From: Chloroflexota bacterium
GTDB lineage: Bacteria; Chloroflexota; Limnocylindria; QHBO01
Assembly: GCA_025937875.1 (NCBI GenBank)
Contig: JAICQM010000004.1
Span: 1-34,726, forward strand
Direction of reading: 5' to 3'
Length of the DNA stretch: 34,726 bases
Shown here: one piece after another, positions 9,660 to 17,525 of the stretch
How the letters are laid out: each line of letters starts with the position of its first letter
Numbering within the stretch: the stretch's first letter is position 1
Program-made: the position numbers and the translations under genes
Notes under the pieces: model-generated
Databases searched by the model: none
Seen by the model: the letters and a program-made list of their open reading frames with translations, nothing else
Told to the model about the DNA's origin: nothing

Positions 9660-10003
9660 CGCTGTCCGCGGTCCGCTATGCCCGGGTGCTGCCAGCCGAC
9701 GAGCTCCGCGACGGTGAGCTGATCCCGGTCGAGATCGACGGCACGCCGGTCGTCCTCGTCCGTCACGAGGGTGCCTTTTACGCGGTGCAGAACAACTGCT
9801 CCCACCGCGACTTCCCCCTGTCGGAGGCGGGGTTCGACCCGCGGGACGGGGTGCTGGTATGCGCCTGGCACGGCGGCTGCTTCGACGTCCGCACCGGCGA
9901 GGCCGTCGTGCCGCCCGCAACCGAGCCGGTCGAGACGCACCCGGTACGGGTCAGTGCCGACGGCTGGGTCGAGATCGGGCTGACCGGCTCGCTGGGCCGC
10001 TGA
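9656..10003 (+). CDS. Rieske [2Fe-2S] ferredoxin-type protein
   Basis: CSH...CAWHGGCFDVRTGEAV, i.e. CxH and CxxH Rieske ligands; GTG start in a GTGA overlap with the ALDH stop. Confidence 0.9.
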   Translation: MTLSAVRYARVLPADELRDGELIPVEIDGTPVVLVRHEGAFYAVQNNCSHRDFPLSEAGFDPRDGVLVCAWHGGCFDVRTGEAVVPPATEPVETHPVRVSADGWVEIGLTGSLGR

Positions 10004-10013
10004 GCGCCGCCGG

Positions 10014-11930
10014 CTAGTCCCGCGGCGCGTCCTGGCGCACCGGTCCCCGTATCGCGTGGCGCTCGGCGCGCTGCAGGTTGTGCGCGCTGCTGATCAGGCC
10101 GATGTGGGTGAATGCCTGCGGAACGTTGCCCAGCATCTCGCCGGAGACGGCGTCCCACTCCTCGCTGAACAGGCCCAGGTCGTTCGCGGTCGCGGTCAGT
10201 TCCTCGAACCGCGCCCGCGCGCGGTCCAGCTCGCCGCGCAGGGCGAAGTTGTCGCACAGCCAGAACGAGCAGATGAGGAACGCACCCTCACGTCCGCGGA
10301 CGCCCTCCACCTCCTCGTCGGCGCGGTAGCGCTGGATGAGGCCGCTCGCGTCCGACAGCTCGGCCTCGACCGCATGCAGCGTCGCGGTGGCCGATGGCGC
10401 GTCGCCGTGGATGAAGCCGACCAGGGGAAAGACCAGGGCCGACGCGTCCACGACGTCGGTGCCGAAGGACTGGGTGAACGCGCCGTCGGCTCGTCGCCCG
10501 CGCCGCATCACCGTGCGCCGGATCTCGGCTGCCTCGGATCGCCAGCGGGCGACGCGCTCCCGTTCGCCCTGCTCGCGGTCCAGGATGCGCGCCACCCGGA
10601 TCGCACGATCGAGCGCGACCCAGCACATCACCTTCGAGTAGGTGAAGTGGCGGTGGCCCCCGCGCACCTCCCAGATGGAGGTGTCCGCCCGTCGCCAGCG
10701 TGCGAGCGCCAGATCGGCGAGGGCCGCGAAGAGGTGCCATTCGTCGTCCGCGACGTTGCCGCCGCCGCGCGCATCGAGGTATGCCGCGTCGAGCACCTCG
10801 CCGTAGATATCCAGCTGACGCTGCCACGCCGCACCGTTTCCGATGCGCACCGGTCGCGAGCCTCGATGGCCGGCCAGGTGGGGCAGGGTCCGCTCGCGGT
10901 TGGCCGTGGTGCCGTCGACGCGATACAGCACCAGCGGGTCGGGATCGTCGCTGCAGACCCGAGTCAGCCAGCGCATGAACGCATCGGTCTCGGCGCGGTA
11001 GCCGATGGTGTTGAGCGAGAACAGCGTGAACGAGGCGTCGCGCAGCCAGGTGAAGCGGTAGTCCCAGTTGCGCTCTCCGCCGATCGTCTCCGGCAGCGAC
11101 GTCGTGCCGGCCGCCACCACGGCGCCGCTCGGGTGATAGGTGAGCAGCTTGAGGGTGATGGCGCTGCGCTCGACGAGGTCGCGGTACGGGCCGTCATAGG
11201 TGTTCATCGCGGCCCAGCGCTCCCAGAAGGCGACCGTGCCGTCAAGCCAATCGTGGAGCAGGTCGAGCGTGACCGGCTCCGAGTGGTGGCCGTCGCCGTG
11301 CTCGATCCCTTCGCCGGCCAGGTCGCCCGGGCCGTAGTCGACGGCCACGCCGACCTCGTCGCCGGCCGCGAGGTCCAGCGTGAGGGTGGCGTCACCGGCC
11401 CGAATCGTGTCCCAGTCACGCGTGGCGGCGAGGTCGATCGTCCGGCCGGCGGCATGGAGCTCCAGCGTGCGTCGCCGCGCCTCGGGCGGGCCGACGAGCG
11501 TCAGCCGGGGCCGCGTGACCGTGCCGTACGCCGGGCGCGCGCGGAGACGCAGGACCAGCTCGACGCGGCCGCTCGTGCAGCGCAGCAGGCGCACGAGCTT
11601 CTGGCGGGCGAAGGGCGCCGGCGTGCCGCCAGCGTCGCGTGCCTCCAGCGCCGCGAAGTCGGTGACGGTCAGCTCGCCGCCGCGGGCCGAGAGCCGCGTC
11701 TCGAGCACGCCGGTGTGCGGCAGGTAGCGCCGCCCCGCGGCACGCAGGCCGTCCGCCTCGACGCCGAAGGAGCCGCCGCGCTTCGGGTCCAGGATCCGCG
11801 CGAAGATCGAGGGGGAATCGAACCGGGGCTGGCACCACCAATCGATCGAGCCCTCGCGGCTGACGAGGGCCATCGTGCGGCAATCGCCGATGGCGCCATA
11901 GTCGGAGATGCGCGGGCTGCGATCGGCCAT
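10014..11930 (-). CDS. Glycoside hydrolase family 15 protein (glucoamylase/trehalase-like)
   Basis: ISDYGAIGDCRTMALVSREGSIDWWCQPRFDSPSIFARILD...GGERNWDYRFTWLRDASFTLFSL...FLICSFWL. Confidence 0.9.
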   Translation of the reverse strand: MADRSPRISDYGAIGDCRTMALVSREGSIDWWCQPRFDSPSIFARILDPKRGGSFGVEADGLRAAGRRYLPHTGVLETRLSARGGELTVTDFAALEARDAGGTPAPFARQKLVRLLRCTSGRVELVLRLRARPAYGTVTRPRLTLVGPPEARRRTLELHAAGRTIDLAATRDWDTIRAGDATLTLDLAAGDEVGVAVDYGPGDLAGEGIEHGDGHHSEPVTLDLLHDWLDGTVAFWERWAAMNTYDGPYRDLVERSAITLKLLTYHPSGAVVAAGTTSLPETIGGERNWDYRFTWLRDASFTLFSLNTIGYRAETDAFMRWLTRVCSDDPDPLVLYRVDGTTANRERTLPHLAGHRGSRPVRIGNGAAWQRQLDIYGEVLDAAYLDARGGGNVADDEWHLFAALADLALARWRRADTSIWEVRGGHRHFTYSKVMCWVALDRAIRVARILDREQGERERVARWRSEAAEIRRTVMRRGRRADGAFTQSFGTDVVDASALVFPLVGFIHGDAPSATATLHAVEAELSDASGLIQRYRADEEVEGVRGREGAFLICSFWLCDNFALRGELDRARARFEELTATANDLGLFSEEWDAVSGEMLGNVPQAFTHIGLISSAHNLQRAERHAIRGPVRQDAPRD

Positions 11931-11960
11931 GCGCCCAGTCTGCCATCGGACGCGCATCGG

Positions 11961-11966
11961 TATACT
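11961..11966 (+). promoter_or_regulatory. Candidate -10 element TATACT, leaderless arrangement
   Basis: 8 nt before the GTG start at 11975. Confidence 0.5.
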
Positions 11967-11974
11967 CGGCCCTC

Positions 11975-12754
11975 GTGTCCATCGAGGCCCTCCCCTTCGT
12001 CAATTGGATCGTCTGGGCTGCCCTGGGCGCCGGGACGATCACCATCGTCGGGTTGGCCGAGCTGACGGGCGGCACGACCCGCGGGTACCGGCTGCTCATG
12101 GCGTGGGTCGTCGCCGCCTGCGCCGCGATCCTGGTCCTCAGCGACGTGAACCTGCCCCCCGACGCCGTCGGATCGGCGACCGAGGGCCTGCGCCGGCCCC
12201 TGGTGCTCGCGTTCGCCGCCGGCAGCGTCGCCTATCTCGTCGCTTCCCACGCGCGCTGGCCGCGTGCATGGCTGGCCATCGGCACCGGTGGCGTGGGCCT
12301 TGTCGCGCTTGTCACGCTGGCCCTGGCGGGCGGCACTCGCGCACCCGGGTTCTTCGCCGTCCAGCTGCTCATCGTGGCGGCCGCCCTCGGCGCGGTGAAC
12401 GCGGCGATGCTGCTTGGGCACTGGTACCTGGTGACGCCACGGCTGTCACCGGCGCCACTGCGCCGCATGATGTGGATCCTGGCGGCGGCGCTCGCGATCC
12501 AGGGCGCCGCGTTCGCCATCGCGCTTGTCGCGGTCGGTACCGAGCCGATCAGTGGCCAGATTGCCTGGCTGTCCTGGCTGCGCCTGGCGGCCGGGATCCT
12601 CCTCCCGATCGTCGCCACCGTTCTCGCCTACCTGGCCACCCGTGCCGCCTCGCTGCAGGCCAGCACCGGTCTGCTGTACATCGGTCTGGCCCTCGTCCTG
12701 GCCGGCTCGATCGCCGGCGCCAGCATCAGCTATCTCACCGGCGTGCCGGTCTAG
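11975..12754 (+). CDS. Polytopic membrane protein, unknown function
   Basis: GTG start; about 7-8 predicted hydrophobic segments and a GHWYLVTPRLS motif; TATACT box 8 nt before the start. Confidence 0.7.
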   Translation: MSIEALPFVNWIVWAALGAGTITIVGLAELTGGTTRGYRLLMAWVVAACAAILVLSDVNLPPDAVGSATEGLRRPLVLAFAAGSVAYLVASHARWPRAWLAIGTGGVGLVALVTLALAGGTRAPGFFAVQLLIVAAALGAVNAAMLLGHWYLVTPRLSPAPLRRMMWILAAALAIQGAAFAIALVAVGTEPISGQIAWLSWLRLAAGILLPIVATVLAYLATRAASLQASTGLLYIGLALVLAGSIAGASISYLTGVPV

Positions 12755-12758
12755 GCCG

Positions 12759-13412
12759 ATGCGGGTCCACGTGCGCACCTTCGCGACGCTGCGCGAGCTC
12801 AGCGTCGACCGCTGCGACCTCGACCTGGCCGAAGGCGCTGACGTCGCGGCCGCGTGGACCGCGCTCGCAGCGCGGCATCCCGGCCTGGTACCGCACCGCC
12901 CCTTCGTGCGCGCGGCACGCAACGGCGCCTACGCGGGCTGGGCCGATGCGCTCGGCGACGACGACGAGGTGGCCTTCCTGCCGCCGGTCAGCGGCGGAAC
13001 CAGCATCGGCCTGACCGATGGCCCGATCGACGTTGCGGCGCTCGAGCGGGAGGTGGCCCTGCCCAGCCACGGCGCTCTCGTCACGTTCGTGGGCCGTGCT
13101 CGCGACCATGCCGACGACGGCCGGCCGGTGATCGAGCTGGAGTACGAGGCGTTCCCCGAGATGGCGGCAGCGGAGCTGGCGGCCATCGCCGGCGAGGCGG
13201 AGGCGGCCTGGGGCGCGACGGTGGCCGTGGTGCATCGGACCGGCCTCGTCCCCCTGGGGGAAGCGGCGGTCGCCATCGTCGTGGCGGCGCCGCATCGCGG
13301 GGCGGCCTATGAGGCCAATCGGTTCGTCATCGAGCAGATCAAGCTGCGCCTGCCGATCTGGAAGCGCGAGCGCTTCGCCGACGGCAGTGAATGGAAGCGC
13401 CCCGGGGCCTGA
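12759..13412 (+). CDS. MoaD-MoaE fusion (molybdopterin synthase, MoaX type)
   Basis: N-terminal MoaD-like MRVHVRTFATLREL...VAFLPPVSGG joined to MoaE-like HGALVTFVGRARDHADDGRPVIELEYEAFPEMA...HRTGLVPLGEAAVAIVVAAPHRGAAYEANRFVIEQIKLRLPIWKRE. Confidence 0.9.
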   Translation: MRVHVRTFATLRELSVDRCDLDLAEGADVAAAWTALAARHPGLVPHRPFVRAARNGAYAGWADALGDDDEVAFLPPVSGGTSIGLTDGPIDVAALEREVALPSHGALVTFVGRARDHADDGRPVIELEYEAFPEMAAAELAAIAGEAEAAWGATVAVVHRTGLVPLGEAAVAIVVAAPHRGAAYEANRFVIEQIKLRLPIWKRERFADGSEWKRPGA

Positions 13413-13418
13413 GCGTTC

Positions 13419-13937
13419 TCAGCGACCGACGGAACGAAGCCATCGGTCCGCCTGGCGTGGGGTGCGCAGGCGGACGACACGCAGGTCGGGGTGCGCGGCC
13501 AGCAGGCGCGGATAGTCGCGCCGGCGCCGGGCGTACGTGCTCACCGACCACCAGACGATCGAGTCGCGGCTCAGCAGCATGCGCAGCGATTCGCGGTTGC
13601 CCGCCCACATCTCGGTCCGTCGCACGAGGCGCGTCAGCGTCCGCGTCACGATCCGCCAGGTGACCACCGAGCGCGGCAGGTCGAGCCACACGACCGTGTC
13701 GGCGCGCGCCCACACGAGGTCGCGCGATACCGAGTAGTTGCCGTCGATGACCCACCGCTCGCCGGACACCGCATCCGCGACCCGCGCGCGCATGACGTCC
13801 GGATCGGCCTGCTGCCAGCCCCCCGTCCAGTTGAGGGCGTCGAGCTCGACGTGCGGGATATCGAGGCGCGCCGAGAGCTCGGCCGCGAAGGTCGTCTTGC
13901 CGCTGCCGCTGGTGCCGACCACGTTGATCCGCTGCAT
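13419..13937 (-). CDS. P-loop AAA/adenylate kinase-like (FlaR-type) NTPase
   Basis: MQRINVVGTSGSGKTTFAAELSARLDIPHVELDALNWTGGW...WVIDGNYS...DTVVWLDLPRSVVTWR. Confidence 0.85.
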   Translation of the reverse strand: MQRINVVGTSGSGKTTFAAELSARLDIPHVELDALNWTGGWQQADPDVMRARVADAVSGERWVIDGNYSVSRDLVWARADTVVWLDLPRSVVTWRIVTRTLTRLVRRTEMWAGNRESLRMLLSRDSIVWWSVSTYARRRRDYPRLLAAHPDLRVVRLRTPRQADRWLRSVGR

Positions 13938-14003
13938 GAGGGCAGCGATTCTAGGTGGCCCCACCCGTGCACGACGGCGCCGCGTCGCGCACAATGGCCG
14001 ACG

Positions 14004-15251
14004 ATGTCGACCCCCAAGCCGGGGCAGATCCGCTGCCCGACCTGTCACCGATCGACAGCACCTGCTGCGTTCTGCACCCACTGCGGCTCACCGATCCCCT
14101 CGAGCTCGGTGACGCGGCCGCGCGGCCTCGATCGCGACGAGCTCGACTCGCGCATCCGCGGTCGCCGCGTCGATACGCCGTACCGTCGCGGAGGCTACGC
14201 CGACGAGCCGGCTGCCGGCGGCTATGCCCCGTTCGAGCCGGAGCCGGAGGACGCGCTCGCCCAGCGTGGCGAGCCCGACGGCCCGCGCCCGTACGTAGAC
14301 AACGTCCGCGACGAGGCACCGCCCGCACCGCCGCCCGCCGGTGATCCGTGGCGGCGCGGCCGCGAGGTGCCGCCGCCAGGCGGTTCGGACATGGAGGAGG
14401 AGGAGGAAGCCGCGCCTCCCGGTTCCCTGGTCGCGCCACTGCCGCCGCTCGACATCGCTCCATCGCCGACCGTCGACGCGCAGCCCGCCGCGCCGGTGCA
14501 GCCCGACCCGTGGGCGGCGCGACCCGTCGAGCCGCCGCCCCCGGCCGAGGCGCCGCAGTACGGCGCCGGGGAGAGCTACGACATGCCCGGCGATGACGAG
14601 GGATGGCCGGCCGAGGAGCCCTACTACGTTCCGGCCGACGACTACGACGACCGTCGCGGCCGCAGCTCGGTGCTCCCGATCGTCGGGTTCGTCGCACTGG
14701 GCGTCATCGCGCTGCTGATGGGCGTCTTCTTCTCCAACCTGTTCGGCGACGATGACCCGGTTGCGCGGCAGACGGGCAGCCCGTCGGCGGTGGCCTCGTC
14801 CGCCGCGGCCACCCCGAGCGAGACGGCGGCCACGTCGCCTTCCGCGGGTCCGTCGACCAGCGGCCAGCCCAACGCCAGCGAGGGTCCGCCGATCACCTTC
14901 CCCGACGGCTTCGTGGCCACCACCCAGCCGTGTGTCAGCCAGCCGAACGCCAGCGGGTGCAACTCGGACGGCGCCACCAACAGCGGCAGCATCTGGGTCT
15001 ACATCGGCTTCGAGCAGGGACAGCGCGAGGACGTGCTCGGGATGACGATCCTCGACAGCGCCGACGCCGTGGTGGCGCAGGCCAGCATCGAGCTTGCCCA
15101 GGTCGAGTGTCCGCCGGAGGTCGCCTGCAACGGCTGGATCCTCTTCCCCGGCTTCGGGACGCCGTACTCCGACCTGGAGGCCGGCGAGTACCGCATCCGG
15201 ATCAACCGCAACGGGCTGCCGGCAGCCGAGGCCGACTTCACCGTCACCTGA
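14004..15251 (+). CDS. Zinc-ribbon, acidic/Pro-rich linker, single-TM, extracytoplasmic-domain protein
   Basis: CPTCHRSTAPAAFCTHCG ribbon, low-complexity D/E/P segment, TM SSVLPIVGFVALGVIALLMGVFF, and a C-terminal four-Cys domain ending in AGEYRIRINRNGLPAAEADFTVT. Confidence 0.8.
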   Translation: MSTPKPGQIRCPTCHRSTAPAAFCTHCGSPIPSSSVTRPRGLDRDELDSRIRGRRVDTPYRRGGYADEPAAGGYAPFEPEPEDALAQRGEPDGPRPYVDNVRDEAPPAPPPAGDPWRRGREVPPPGGSDMEEEEEAAPPGSLVAPLPPLDIAPSPTVDAQPAAPVQPDPWAARPVEPPPPAEAPQYGAGESYDMPGDDEGWPAEEPYYVPADDYDDRRGRSSVLPIVGFVALGVIALLMGVFFSNLFGDDDPVARQTGSPSAVASSAAATPSETAATSPSAGPSTSGQPNASEGPPITFPDGFVATTQPCVSQPNASGCNSDGATNSGSIWVYIGFEQGQREDVLGMTILDSADAVVAQASIELAQVECPPEVACNGWILFPGFGTPYSDLEAGEYRIRINRNGLPAAEADFTVT

Positions 15252-15265
15252 GGCCACGCGTGGCC
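15252..15265. repeat. 14-bp perfect palindrome
   Basis: GGCCACGCGTGGCC directly after the stop codon of the 14004..15251 gene. Confidence 0.9.
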
Positions 15266-15290
15266 CGACACATGCAGCGCCAACCGCCAC

Positions 15291-15881
15291 ATGACCGCCA
15301 GCCCAAGCCGCCCCGAACCCCCGGTCGCGATGATCGCCATCGCGGCGCTGCTGGCCCTGGCCGTGGTCGGGGCGGCCTTCGGGGCGCTGACCCGCCCTGG
15401 GACCCCGGAGCCCACCGCGGCGGCGACGTCCGTGGCGGTGACCCCCACGCCCTCCACCACACCCGCGGTGGTCGTCGGCGGTTCGGCCTGGGCGGCCGCC
15501 ACGCCGACGCCAGTCGTGACGCCGGTGCCTCCGACACCGAGCCCGACGCCGCCGGCGACGCCTGCGCCGCCGGCGATCGAGGCGTCCCTCGCGATCTGTG
15601 ACGACGTTCGCAACGGCCGCTGCGTCGATGAGCGCCGTCGAGTCGGCGACCGCGGCTTCGTCGTGGTGCTCGCGTTCAGCGACTCGGCGCCGGGTGACAT
15701 CGCGAGCTTCCGCCTCGAGGGTCCTGGAGGTCAGGTGGTGAAGGGGGCCGACATCACCCTGGGTGGTGGCCAGGGCCGGGCGTGGGCGACGTTCCGCGGC
15801 GGCCTGGCGCGCGGCGACTGGCTGGCCGTCGCGGCCGTCAACGGGAGCGACGTCGCCCGGGCCGAGTTCGAGGCCCGCTGA
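15291..15881 (+). CDS. Membrane-anchored protein with Pro/Thr-rich stalk and C-terminal beta-rich domain
   Basis: N-terminal TM (VAMIAIAALLALAVVGAAFGAL), TPTPVVTPVPPTPSPTPPATPAPP stalk, CDDVRNGRC domain. Confidence 0.7.
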   Translation: MTASPSRPEPPVAMIAIAALLALAVVGAAFGALTRPGTPEPTAAATSVAVTPTPSTTPAVVVGGSAWAAATPTPVVTPVPPTPSPTPPATPAPPAIEASLAICDDVRNGRCVDERRRVGDRGFVVVLAFSDSAPGDIASFRLEGPGGQVVKGADITLGGGQGRAWATFRGGLARGDWLAVAAVNGSDVARAEFEAR

Positions 15882-15888
15882 CCCCGGC

Positions 15889-16965
15889 CTACGGCTTCGA
15901 ATGCAGCTGGGTCGGGTTCGGCGTCGCGCCGGACGCGCGTCGTCGCGCGGCGAGGGCGCTGATCGCCTCCAGGACGCACCGATGGGCTGCCATGGCCGTG
16001 ACCTCGGCCGGGTCGAACGGCGGTGACACCTCGACCACGTCCATGCCCGCCAGCTCCACCGAGCCCGCGACCTGGCGCACGGCGCGCAGCAGCTCACGGG
16101 TCAGCAGGCCGCCGGGTTCCGGTGTGCCCGTTCCCGGCGCCAGGCCGGGGTCGAGGACGTCGATGTCGACGGAGAGATAGATGACCTCGGGACCGTCGAG
16201 CGCCTCCTCGATGGCGCGGCGGACGACGGCCTCGGCTCCGTGTTCCTCGATCTCGGTCATGAGGTGGCTCCGCATCTGGTGCTCACGCATCCACGCCACG
16301 GTCTCCGGTCCCGGCCAGTAGCCACGCAGCCCGACCTGCACGAAGTTGCGCCCGTCGACGTGGCCCTCCTCGATGAGGCGCCGCATCGGCGTGCCGTGGG
16401 AGCGGAGGTTGCCCCACGTCGCATTGGCGGCGTCCGCGTGGGCGTCGAAATGCACGATGCCGAGGCGGCGCGGCGCGACGCGGGCGGCGATCGCCGCCGC
16501 CGAGGGGAACGTGATCGAGTGGTCGCCGCCCAGGACGATGGGAATCGCGCCGCTGGCCGCCACGTCGGCGACCTTGCGCCCGATGACGGCATGGGCGCGC
16601 TCGATGTCCATCGGCGTCACCGGCGCGTCCCCGGCGTCAACGACGTCCAGCCAGTCGAACGGTTCCACGTCGAGCTGGAGTGAGTTGAGCGCCCCGGCGT
16701 GATAGCTCGCCGCGCGAATCGCGCGCGGACCGAAGCGGGCACCGGGCCGATGGCTCACCGCATCGTCGAACGGGGCACCGACGATGGCCACGTCCGGGCC
16801 GCGCGCGGCGAGCGCGGCCCCATCAGTGACCAGGGGCAGCTTCTGAAACGTCGGCAGACCGACGTAGGCGGGGAGGTTGAAATCGTCGTAGGCGGTGTAC
16901 GGGTCCGATCCGGGTGCCGCCTCGTCGTTGATGCCGTGGGGACGGCTGACGGGATGATCGGGCAT
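15889..16965 (-). CDS. Agmatinase/ureohydrolase family protein
   Basis: LGGDHSITFPS, IVHFDAHADAAN, LSVDIDVLDPGLAPGTGTPEPGG metal-binding motifs. Confidence 0.9.
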   Translation of the reverse strand: MPDHPVSRPHGINDEAAPGSDPYTAYDDFNLPAYVGLPTFQKLPLVTDGAALAARGPDVAIVGAPFDDAVSHRPGARFGPRAIRAASYHAGALNSLQLDVEPFDWLDVVDAGDAPVTPMDIERAHAVIGRKVADVAASGAIPIVLGGDHSITFPSAAAIAARVAPRRLGIVHFDAHADAANATWGNLRSHGTPMRRLIEEGHVDGRNFVQVGLRGYWPGPETVAWMREHQMRSHLMTEIEEHGAEAVVRRAIEEALDGPEVIYLSVDIDVLDPGLAPGTGTPEPGGLLTRELLRAVRQVAGSVELAGMDVVEVSPPFDPAEVTAMAAHRCVLEAISALAARRRASGATPNPTQLHSKP

Positions 16966-17074
16966 CGGTGTGGCGTGAACCTCACCAGGCTGCCGGCGGA
17001 CGCCGTCGCGATGCGGAGCAGGCCCGCCGGGGCGCGTCGATCCTAGCAAAGCGGCACGCTACCATCAGCACCGC

Positions 17075-17473
17075 ATGACGATGGACCGCGACCGGGTCTA
17101 TGACATCGAGGAGGCGCGCGCGCTCGTGCCCCGGTTGCGCTCGATGCTCCTCCAGCTGGCGGTGGAAAAGGGGCGTCTCGACGCCGCCCACGCGGCCCTT
17201 CACGCCCATCTCCGCGGTAACGGCAGCCCGGACCATGCCGCGGACACGCGCCGCCACGAGCAGGCGGTGTCCGACATCCGAGCCGGCATGAGCGCGCTGC
17301 TCAGCCATTTCGAGGAGCTGGGCGTCGTCCTGCGCGACCTGGACCTCGGCCTGTGCGATATCCCCGGCGAGCGGGACGGCGAACGGGTGTGGCTGTGCTG
17401 GCAGCTGTCCGATCCCGAGCTCGATTGGTGGCACACGACGCGCGAGGGCTTTTCCAGCCGCCGCCCATGGTAG
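17075..17473 (+). CDS. DUF2203 family protein
   Basis: YDIEEARALVPRLRSML...GVVLRDLDLGLCDIPGERDGERVWLCWQLSDPELDWWHTTREGFSSRRPW. Confidence 0.85.
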   Translation: MTMDRDRVYDIEEARALVPRLRSMLLQLAVEKGRLDAAHAALHAHLRGNGSPDHAADTRRHEQAVSDIRAGMSALLSHFEELGVVLRDLDLGLCDIPGERDGERVWLCWQLSDPELDWWHTTREGFSSRRPW

Positions 17474-17525
17474 GTGCGGCGCATTGGCGATGGCGCCGGA
17501 TCAAGTTGCTGTTCGGCCCGATCGA

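Noticed and set aside
7227-9920. Apparent 897-aa protein joining antisense ALDH to the carotenoid-like gene
   Set aside because: The upstream two thirds are an antisense read of ALDH; the real start is ATG 8144 with its own promoter box.
10056-12065. 669-aa plus-strand ORF antisense to the GH15 gene
   Set aside because: Composition of an antisense shadow ORF; GH15 motifs are clear on the minus strand.
14088-16097. 669-aa minus-strand ORF with RRRRRRRRRR-like runs
   Set aside because: Antisense to the envelope-protein pair; low complexity only.
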